64,000 nt of DNA. Source: Teratosphaeria epicoccoides (lineage: Eukaryota > Ascomycota > Dothideomycetes > Mycosphaerellales > Teratosphaeriaceae). Positions 42,359 to 50,503 of the stretch are shown here, in pieces. Position numbers and translations under genes: made by a program. Under the pieces are notes generated by a model. It was not told the origin of the DNA. It searched no databases and saw only the letters and a program-made list of their open reading frames with translations. The stretch lies in the NCBI GenBank assembly GCA_021401465.1, contig JADDMT010000018.1, positions 248,001 through 312,000 on the forward strand, given 5' to 3'. The stretch's first letter is position 1. The number at the start of each line of letters is the position of its first letter.

Positions 42359-43847
42359 TGTGGCGATGTGCAGTGTTTCGGTAAGGATCGAGTCAAATGA
42401 GGGATTCAGTCAGGGAGAGATTTCATGCTGGAGGCAGAGCAGCAGGCCGATCGCGACAAGCAACTCTTTCAAGCCTTTGATATGAAGTGACGGTCGGGTG
42501 GATATCACCAAGCTCTGCTGCGCCTTGAAGCAGACGTCGACTGTGGCTGGGGGCAGCTTCATGTTTGCGCGCAATTGCAGGTTGCAGGGGTTGGAGGGGG
42601 TTCCAGCGGGCCGTGTCTCGGCAGAAGTTCGGAGTCCGGAGGAGCTTTAATCCGTCAGGTTCAGCGTCACTGTGACTCACAGCGTGTCAGCTCTCGCAGT
42701 TAGCTCTTACAGTTAGTCAGCTCTCACCATCAGCTCTCACAGTCAGCTCTCACAGGCAGTGGCAGCTCTCACAGTCAGCTCTCATAGTCAGCCATCACAG
42801 TCGGCCATCACAGCAGTCACCTCTCACAGTCAGCAGCAAACGATCCGCCAATGAAAGCGCCAGCAGTAATAATGGCCGCCAGTTGAGCTGTCGCGCTCGG
42901 GAGGCACTTGGGGATCGCAACGGCGGGCTTCGGCTTCAGAATCGCGGCGACAATGCGCGCCTGCCCGAAAATTCACACTCCTACGTCCAAGATCGAAGAT
43001 ACTGCTGATGTCTGAGTAGTGTGCACCCTTCACATGTCAATGGCATATCGAGTCCGTCCGGCACAAACACAGAAAGACGTCCGCTGATCATCCTTCTCCA
43101 CGCCAAGCCAAATCAACCAGATCGGTTGAAACAACCTCATCGCTTCGCACAGCTGTCAGGTACCAACGCCAACCGACTCGTTCGCAGAGGAGTAAGTTCC
43201 AATGCTATGCGTGGAAATAGACCGTCTACCCGTCCACCCGATTTCTATTGGCCCCATCTGGACTTGTCCGAGCGTTCGCAGAGGATCACCTGCATAAAGT
43301 TCTGGGGAAGCCTATAGCCGTGGAGAGCAGCAAACCTTAGCGACTCAGAACGAACGCTTTGCGAGTCGGCTAGCTACATTTCAATGCGAACATGATATCA
43401 CTGGCCGCAATGTGTCAACCGCATGTCGCTGCTCTGCGTGAAGCTTGGGCTCGTCCAGCGCTGTCGGAGAGAGGGCAAGCGGCGCTTTGAGGGCTATCTT
43501 GTGAACTCTCTGCTGAACTTACACACAACCTCCTCTCGGTTCACGCTTCTTGAGCCGCATGGTGCGTGACGCAGGTCAGCGATCGCTCAGATCGATCGAA
43601 CAGTCGGATTGAGGTCGACCGTTTGCTTCGCCAACACATATAATATGCCATCGCTACCAATGCCTCCATGCAGTCTTGAACATCCATTCCAAGCGACTAC
43701 TTCGTTTGCTATCGACCCTGCGGCACCGGCTGCTGTCTGTCGTCCCCGTTCAGGATACATTGGGCGTTGTTTGCTGGTTCTTCAGGTGCCCGGAGGCTGA
43801 ACAGGAATTCATTGCTTGAACGACGACATTAGGACAGGTTGCCCACG
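42359..43847. other. Intergenic between NUS1 and aquaporin, contains minisatellite
   Basis: This gap between divergently transcribed genes carries the minisatellite annotated separately. The remaining 1.3 kb has no recognisable gene. It must include the NUS1 and aquaporin promoters. Confidence 0.5.
42687..42837 (+). repeat. Minisatellite, unit about CAGCTCTCACAGT
   Basis: About ten imperfect tandem copies of a 12-14-base unit can be read by eye: CAGCTCTCACAGT alternates with variants (CAGCCATCACAGT, CACCTCTCACAGT, TAGCTCTTACAGT). Central copies are near-identical and outer ones degenerate, the usual age gradient of a tandem array. Confidence 0.8.
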
Positions 43848-45383
43848 ATGAACAAGATCAACGTATGTTGGACGACATGAGCAACGTGTACCTATTGTAG
43901 ATTGACAAGTGTGCAGGACCCTTCGAAGCAGCACCACTGGCACAACCGTGACAGCCTCATGTGGGCGAGCCCGGGCATGGCCAATGCCATGGAAGAGTTC
44001 GAGTTTGAGATGCCGAAGAAGCTTGTGCACCGCATTCCGTATGCGCCCAGGAACCACGTGAGTGATCAATCCTCAGCATCCATCGGTATGGTTCGCACTG
44101 CCGTACGGCAATACTGACTTAATGTGCAGTTCATCGCCATGGTCGGCGAGTTCGTCGGCACCTTCCTCTTCCTCTTCTTCGCCCTCTCAGGAACCCAGAT
44201 TGCTAACAACATCCCTTCGTCTTCGAACTTGACTGTCAAGGAGACGGGCGGCGCCAACCCTCAACAGTTGCAGTATATCGCCCTGTGCTTCGGCTTCTCT
44301 CTCGCCGTCAATGCTTGGGTCTTCTTCCGTATCTCTGGCGGTCTCTTCAACCCGGCAGTCACGCTCGGCATGTGGATCATTGGCGCCCTTCCACTTCTTA
44401 GGGCGATCTTGTTGTTCGTCACTGAGATTATCGCTGGTATCGCTGCCGCTGCCGTGGTTAAGGTGCTCTTCCCGGGCAAGCTCAACTGCCAGACCACCCT
44501 AGCTGGAGGCACCAGCACTGCCCAGGGAGTCTTCATCGAGATGTTCCTCACCGCTCAGCTCATTGTCACCATCTTCATGTTGGCGGCCGAGAAGCACAAG
44601 GGCACCTTCATCGCTCCAGTCGGTAAGTGTTTCTTGAATTCAGTCCTTTTTGGAATCGACACTAATATGGTCATCAGGCATTGGTCTCTCCCTGTTCATC
44701 GCCGAGCTTTCCGGTGTATACTACACCGGTGGGTCGCTCAACCCCGCTCGATCCATCGGCCCAGAGGTTGTCGCAGTCTCTTTCAAGCATTACTCTTGGA
44801 TCTACTGGGTCGGACCCTTCGCTGGTGCCATCATCGCCGCTGGCTTCTACAAATTTATAAAGTTTATGGAGTATGAAACTGCAAACCCAGGTAAGCCAAC
44901 TGTCCTCAAATCGTACTATACGGATTCTGATAGTTGCATGTGATAGGTCAGGATTCCAACGAAGCAGAGCAGATCGACGCGAAGCGACAGCAATTGCTAG
45001 ACGCTGGCGCCGACCCGGCCCAGGCTCACGCTGCGGCTGAGCAACTTGTCAACAAGGAGAAGCAAGAGACTTTGGAAAGCATGGGTGCCGCGGGTCTGAG
45101 CACTTCTCGCAGCAGGACGAGCCTCGATGGCAAGTCGGGCAAGTCTGACTCGGTTGATTCTGGCGCTACAGCATACCAGCAACCAGGCGTGAACGGCGTT
45201 CCTCCAATGCCGGCGACCGCTGTGACAAGGAACGAGAATGGATCCGTCATGAGCCCGGCGATGCCGACACAGGAAGTTTTGTACTCTCGCACTGCCGATG
45301 GGGGAGGGTCGCCGGAGCGTATGGGCGACAGGGTGGAATATAATGGCAGCAGGTTTGCCAGGGACATCAACCATGTAGCGTGA
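43848..45383 (+). CDS. Aquaporin / MIP channel
   Basis: Six-helix water channel of the MIP family, plasma or internal membranes. Five exons: 43848-43862, 43917-44057, 44130-44622, 44678-44890 and 44947-45383, 432 residues. The first exon has only five codons (MNKIN). Both pore motifs are intact: FNPAVTLG (N126) and LNPARSIG (N238), the latter with the selectivity-filter Arg. The GGxFNPAV and TGGSLNPARSIGPE contexts fit orthodox fungal aquaporins rather than long aquaglyceroporins, where the second motif is usually followed by Asp. An N-terminal cytosolic part of about 50 residues and a long C-terminal tail (about 145 residues, Ser/Gly-rich, SRSRTSLDGKSGKSDSVDSG) could be phosphorylated. Intron 3 interrupts just before the second half. 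Water versus small-solute specificity is not settled by sequence alone. Confidence 0.9.
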
Positions 45384-45937
45384 GCTGGAGAAGATGTGGG
45401 AAATTGCAGATTCTCGAGTTCCGCCCGTGGCATGGAAGGGCTGGCTGGAAATGCCAGTCTGGAAATAGGCTAGATCTTCCTGTAATACATTCGATCATGT
45501 GTATGGCATACCAGACCGACGTCGATGATGGTGTTCATGTCAATTACGCGAGCAGTCAAATTATTGACGAGTAGTGTCAAGGCATGAGCCAGTATCAAGG
45601 ACATTTCTGAGTATTTGATTGTGCGTTGACCCGTTCGAAACCGCTGAAAACAAGTAATCCCCCACACCAGGAGACAACCGCCTACATCAGCAAACAGTCA
45701 CTCACATCAACGAGCAGTCACCCGCACTAATCGATCGACTCGCGGCTCGACCAATGGAAACGATTGACAACGATCATATCTGGTCTCATTGGCTTCATCG
45801 AGAGTTCGGCCTCTTTCTCATTGTCTCTGGTGCACGTCTCGTGACTTAGCTGACATGATTTGTCCGGACCTAGGTGTTCCCCCGAGCGTTCGCAGCACGC
45901 CACCATCGCCGCTTCCAGCTCACAGTTTACACACTCA
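45384..45937. other. Intergenic between convergent aquaporin and repeat-protein genes
   Basis: No gene is recognised. It carries a short 20-base repeat, annotated separately, and two 3' ends. Confidence 0.5.
45682..45721 (+). repeat. Two-copy 20-base direct repeat
   Basis: ACATCAGCAAACAGTCACTC is followed directly by ACATCAACGAGCAGTCACCC (16 of 20 bases the same). A GAGCAGTCA piece also occurs about 130 bases upstream. Small and degenerate. Confidence 0.4.
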
Positions 45938-46720
45938 TCATGCCCAACTCGTCGTGGCCGACGCTGAAACCCCAGCATATGTGTAGGCGTCGAACGTGCA
46001 TCTCCATCGGACCGTCCCAGTCGGCATAGAGCCATCGTTGCCACACGCATGCAGGTCGTACTCCCCGCCACAGCAAGCCGACACTTCAGTCGCCAATGCT
46101 GCGTCAGAATCTGCCGTCGGTGTCACACCATCGCTGCATGAAGTCACGTACGTGGCTTCGGTGATCGAGCCGCTTTTCGTCGAGTACATGGACAAGGAGA
46201 CCTGACATCCGGATGTCGTGCCAAGCTTGACGACAGTCGTGGGCATGAACTTTGGTGTGCCGGTCCACGTGCCTGTCGAGTCCGTAGCGAGATCGACTGT
46301 GGTCGAAGGCACGAGATCAGGCATCGAAGTGACTTCGCGCTTCTCTCTCGCCGCAGTGGTGGCAATGCCGACAGGACTTGTTGGCAGCATTCTTGGTGTC
46401 CCGGTCCATTCGCCGGTCGGCCAGGCGGCTCGATCGACAGTGGTTGTTGGGATGAGGTGGTCAAGGACTAGAATGTTGCGATTAACGCGCGGTGCCCGCT
46501 TGTCGGGCGATTTTTCCGTGATGTCGACGATAGAAGTGGGCATGAATTTTGGTGTGCCTGTCCAAGGGCTTGTGCTCCACGTTGCTGGGTCGACGTTGGT
46601 TGTTTGAACCAGGTAGGCTGGCACGAGGATGTTCCTCTTGTCCTCTGCGCTGCCGATGGGACTGGCATAGGTGAGGGTTAGGAGCCATGACACAACGCCA
46701 AGAGATGAGATGCTGAGCAT
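45938..46720 (-). CDS. Secreted repeat protein with Kex2 sites and a Cys-rich C-terminal domain
   Basis: Single exon, 260 residues. A signal peptide (MLSISSLGVVSWLLTLTYAS) precedes three diverged repeats of about 47-52 residues, each with TTxVD, then WTGTP and MPTxxV or LPTxxV: WTGTP at 53-57, 105-109 and 152-156. Each repeat is preceded by a Lys-Arg pair (28-29, 74-75 and 127-128), in the contexts SAEDKR, SPDKR and AAREKR, which are good sites for the Golgi protease Kex2. The last 90 residues hold six cysteines (172, 195, 216, 217, 226, 241), including ACCGGEYDLHACGNDG, which suggests a small disulfide-bonded domain. The layout is that of a Kex2-processed repeat protein: either a precursor of secreted peptides or a cleaved cell-surface protein. 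I know no named family. Confidence 0.75.
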   Translation of the reverse strand: MLSISSLGVVSWLLTLTYASPIGSAEDKRNILVPAYLVQTTNVDPATWSTSPWTGTPKFMPTSIVDITEKSPDKRAPRVNRNILVLDHLIPTTTVDRAAWPTGEWTGTPRMLPTSPVGIATTAAREKREVTSMPDLVPSTTVDLATDSTGTWTGTPKFMPTTVVKLGTTSGCQVSLSMYSTKSGSITEATYVTSCSDGVTPTADSDAALATEVSACCGGEYDLHACGNDGSMPTGTVRWRCTFDAYTYAGVSASATTSWA

Positions 46721-47403
46721 ATTGAATTGATACTATCAATGTAGGAGCAGAAGCAGAAGCAGGATCGAGGACGTTGGTGTATTTGGCAAGCCGTTCTTCG
46801 CCTGACGTGCCTGCTGTTTCGTCTGTACCAACGCATCAGACTTGCGGTACAGTTCACTGGGGTCTTCCCGAGCTGCTTGCTGGATCTGCATCGAGGAGAG
46901 CCGAAGGGCTGACCTGCATCCATAGGCTGCGTAGTGGAAAGGGAATGCTGCAAGGTCTGCAGGGTGGTGCATAAAATATCGTTACACGCCTTTCAGGCAC
47001 GGCGTGCTCGCATCCAACATCTTAGAAGTGTTGACCACAGATTTGCCACGCTATAGCATGAGCGAAGAGCTCGTGGTGATAACTTGCTTGAGCTAAAAAC
47101 ATTCGCTGCGCCGCGGCATTCAGCTAGGCTGTTTGTGCTGTGGGTTGTGTCCTCGGGTGAAGATTCAAAGCGGGTGGTTGGGCAGTGTCAGGGCGCTTCA
47201 GGGCAGACATGTCAGCCTGCAGAAAGCTCTGACGCTCATCGGTGTGTACGCCAGTGTGCATGGTCGGCCTTCAGCGTAGAACGATTGGGTTCGCAGCCTC
47301 GTATCGCTTTTTCGTCCATACGGAACGTTGTGCGACCTCCTTAGTGGACGAGCGCTCTCATTCCTGGTCAGATTGCAGCGAGAGATTCAGCTTTCTCTCC
47401 ATC
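46721..47403. other. Intergenic, repeat-protein promoter
   Basis: No gene is recognised in about 680 bases. It should hold the promoter of the Kex2-repeat gene. Confidence 0.5.
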
Positions 47404-48240
47404 TCAAGGCAGTACGTCTGTTCGTTGTATTTCTGGCACGAAGTGGATGGCCAGTCCATGTATGTCAAGCAGAAGATGACGATCCCCGGAAACCTGTGCA
47501 CTTATAGCTGGAGAAACGCTTTTCCAGGGCCGTCTGCTATTCTTGGCAACATCCAAGAGGCAACAGCTGACAGATTTTCCAGCCACAGAGAAGCATTGAC
47601 ACTCAGACGTGTCAACGCTGTCATTGCGCGAAAATTGAAAGACGTAGCAACACAGACACAGGTACTCAACGACAGCCTTATTGAATGCCAGTGGCTGATC
47701 AATATTCACAGCATGGCCCGCATGATTTATCACCACTTTCTTCGCCCCTGGAATCTTCTTGGTCATGTATTCTGACGCTGCCAGGTACGGCTTGTCATTC
47801 GCTCCCACAATGATCAATGCTGGGACCTCAATCTGTGGCAAGCTATTGATGATATTGGCATTACGCTGTGCTAGCATGCCACGTGCAGCGAATGCAAGCC
47901 CTTTGGCGTTGCGATGCGTGACCTGCGCCCTTTCTGGAGTCGACTGCCGGAGCTGTTGCAGTCCTTCTTGGGCGAACTTTGAGCCGATCTGAATGGCTGT
48001 CTGATTCCAGTCATTCCTGGCTGCGTCGCTTTTGAAGCCAGGTCCCGTGTCGATGATGAGGAGCGTCTTGACCCGCTTTGGATGGACACGATTGAAAGCC
48101 AGGCTCATGTAGCCTCCGAGGCTGAGTCCTCCGAGTATGGCTTGACTTTCACCTCCAGATACTTCGTCCAGCAATGCTGCCATATCAGCCACCGTGGCTG
48201 CTTCACGATGCTGCTGCCTAGGAAGTCCTCTCGCACATAT
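47404..48240 (-). pseudogene. Alpha/beta-hydrolase gene remnant, 5' end missing
   Basis: The readable part covers the second half of a small alpha/beta hydrolase: ARGLPRQQHREAATVADM, ADMAALLDEV, the nucleophile elbow GGLSLGGYMSLAFNRVHPKR, the acid region ALIIVGANDKPYLAASEYM and the catalytic His in NHAGHAVNIDQPLAFNKAVV. Ser, Asp and His are therefore all present. The first strands and the oxyanion HG motif, which should stand about 60 residues further upstream, are not found, and the homology begins near 48240 just before the divergent F-box-like gene. The C-terminus also runs about 65 residues past the usual end with a Cys-rich, unrelated tail, which suggests a lost stop. A short protein could still start at ATG 48183. 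Confidence 0.6.
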
Positions 48241-48335
48241 AGGAAGGACGTGGCAGTGAGCTGCATCCCGTCTTGACGATTTTTGGCCCTTTGATCAATT
48301 CTCAGCCTCTCTTTGAGATCCATACTTGAACGACG

Positions 48336-48951
48336 ATGGCTGGCATCCCAACAGGCTCTGAGACGCACTCACGCCTGCTCTCACTGCCAGCAGAGCTGCA
48401 GCTGACCATATACGAGCTTGCAGTCATTGAAGTCGATCCTTTGCCGCTCAACTGCGCCTGTGACAGCTCTAACCACGGCCGGCACGATCAATACACAAAA
48501 GATTACAAAGCTTGAGAGTCTGGCGAAAGGCGTCCCCTCTCAGCAGCCAGGCCTCACGCGGACCTGTCGATCACTGCGCGATTTGGCTTCGCCAATATTT
48601 TACAAGCACAATAGCTTTGTTGCTCGATACTGCACTGGCACTCAACGCGATTTGCCGTTTCGATGGCTAGAGGCTATCGGTTCGGTCAACAGAACATTGC
48701 TCAGACATCTCTACTTTCGCGACGACAATCTCGTCTACGACAGTTTCATGACGCATGCCGATAAGGCGAAGAGGCGACTTGCCAGGATGTTCAGCAGTCA
48801 GATCCAGACGCTCATTCATGCAGGCCACTGTTGCCATCATGTGTTGTTCCCGCTAGTTTCCGAAATCGATGGCCGTGATTTTGCGAATCTGTTTGACGAA
48901 ATTGATGCCACAGACTTTGTAGGGACTTTGTTCAGTACATCTGTTGAGTAG
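48336..48951 (+). pseudogene. F-box-like orphan-family gene with stop and frameshift
   Basis: The N-terminus (MAGIPTGSETHSRLLSLPAE, then LQLTIYELAVIE) is the F-box-like start of a large dothideomycete family: LLSLPAEL-x-L-x-IYELA, then PLPLNCACDSSNHGRHDQY. A TGA at 48513 stands where the family normally has Trp (DYKAxESGERRP). Soon after, at about 48535-48545, the frame shifts by one base into QQPGLTRTCRSLRDLASPIF and continues (FRWLEAIGSVNRTLLRHLYF) to a TAG. No intron of acceptable length removes both lesions. The divergent hydrolase remnant begins about 100 bases to the left. The family's role is unknown; members probably act in protein-protein contacts or ubiquitin ligases. Confidence 0.6.
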
Positions 48952-49127
48952 AAACATAGACCAAGCTCTTTCCCTTTGCAGTGTAGGCATGTTTGTTATA
49001 ACCACGTATGTGGATCTGACAAATGCATGAATTCTCATCGCTGGCTACTACAGGGACTTATGTATCTAATAGCTAGCATTGGCCAAGGCCGGCCTACATC
49101 CACTCGGGCGGGGTGAGGGTCGGGTGT

Positions 49128-50028
49128 CTAGGGCCGAGGCCAAGAGTCGAGCTCCATCGCGCTCTTCTTCTTCTTCTTCAGGGGATTACCGGAGGCAGCC
49201 TTGTTGGGAAGATTCGGTGGCACGTATCTCTGCAGATCGTCAGCGTCAGTCGTGTATCAATGATTGTTAGTATTTCACCAACAACATACCGTCGGGGTTG
49301 CCCCTCAGGGTCTGCTTGTCAGGCTTCGGATCTTGCTGCTTAACGGTCGCCTGGAGAAAGAGTTAGTAGGCGGACGGCAGTAGTGTAGTGTGACGGTGGA
49401 CAGCATGCAGACCTCGATCTTTGAACGCTCCGCCATCACGACTGCGGTTGGCTTGTTGGAGTCCAGAAATATGGCTGGCGCGCGCGCGAATGTTGTCACG
49501 CTGCTGCTCGACTGCAACATCATGCCCAGCGACCGTGCCTGCTACGTCCTGCTCGGCAATCGCGACCGAGTCTATAGGCTTGTCCGGATCTCATGGCAAG
49601 AGCTGAGATCTCAGTTCGCTCACACGGCGCGCAGTCGCCTAAGGTCTGCCTACCTGCGTCGAGCAGCGCTTTCGCCTCGTCGAGCTCGGTGCGTATCTCG
49701 CCCAGAGCTGCATCGATCTCAGTATTCGGCCGACAGGATGCCACCGGCGGACGATGCTCCACATTGATTCTGCCTTGAGTGCGTACTCGTTGGTCTACGC
49801 CCGGTCAGCACAGATTCCATACTTCTGCCTAGCATGCTCACCTCCTCCCAGTCTCCTAGCACATTTGGAGGCAGACTCCATGCCCTTCATAGGATGATAT
49901 CGAGGAGCAGCATTGTCATTGAGCAACTTATGGCATTTCTCAACGCATGCATGGAGATCATCCTGGTTATAGCACTCTACAGCCTCGTTATAGGATTCGG
50001 TCAAGGCCTTGTCGATGGTGGAGCTCAT
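49128..50028 (-). pseudogene. TPR-like protein gene with compensating frameshifts
   Basis: The protein begins MSSTIDKALTESYNEAVECY, then LHACVEKCHKLLNDNAAPRY. An extra G in a G-run (49885-49883) breaks the frame. With it removed the text is KAWSLPPNVLGDWEE, followed by a 47-nt intron (49841..49795: GTGAGC, GCTGACC, CGTAG), then TNEYALKAESMWSIVRRWHP. A missing base at about 49726 then restores the downstream frame, NTEIDAALGEIRTELDEAKA. Further introns and exons with a basic tail (KAASGNPLKKKKKSAMELD) lead to the stop at 49128, but the last joins do not fit well. The pattern, pairs of helices with DWEEA-type turns, looks like TPR or a related helical repeat. Either it is degenerate or the sequence carries two single-base errors. 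The ATG lies in the context cagaaaATG-type at the start of the exon. Confidence 0.45.
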
Positions 50029-50503
50029 TTTGCGAGTCTGTAATTGGGATGTCGTGTCTGGAATTGGTCCAAGCAGGTTGGGGTTCGAAATGTTGTAAGA
50101 ATGTTCGAAAGTGCGGGCGGAGGCGCTACGTTTGACATGCGATTCCCCGGGGCTCGAGAGGTGAGATTGATCGCCGAAGTCTTTTGAGGTAAGATGCTGA
50201 CCGTGCAATAGAATCATCGAGCAGAACAACAGATTCGAAGGGTTGGAATGGAGGACCATGGAGCAGATATGCGACGATTTCAAGGCGAAGAATCAGCCTC
50301 TTCTGGTGCCCTTTTGCCGGCAAAAGTCGGCGCTATTCTTGATGAGCCTGGTTTGCAGCTGGAGCGAAGGTCCTAGATCTGTTGATGGCTGCCACTGTAC
50401 TATGCAAACCTTCGTGCTGTAATCCTGCACTTGGCTCATTCGAACGATTCTGCCGTGAAGCTCGCCCCATTCTGTTGGACGCCATTATTCTCCACCAAGT
50501 GTC
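50029..50503. other. Intergenic, 5' side of the TPR-like gene and 3' end of MAD1
   Basis: No gene is recognised in about 475 bases. Both flanking genes are on the minus strand. Confidence 0.5.

Noticed and set aside
42687..42837. A CRISPR-like array
   Set aside because: Units are contiguous 12-14-base repeats without unique spacers, in a eukaryotic genome.
45938..46720. A dikaritin-type cyclic-peptide gene cluster
   Set aside because: The precursor layout is similar, but no UstY-like, tyrosinase or other tailoring gene is seen in the window.
38690..48515. Recoding of TGA as Trp, suggested by two Trp positions read as TGA
   Set aside because: SEC10 and the ankyrin/BTB gene end properly at TGA, and the F-box-like gene also has a frameshift.
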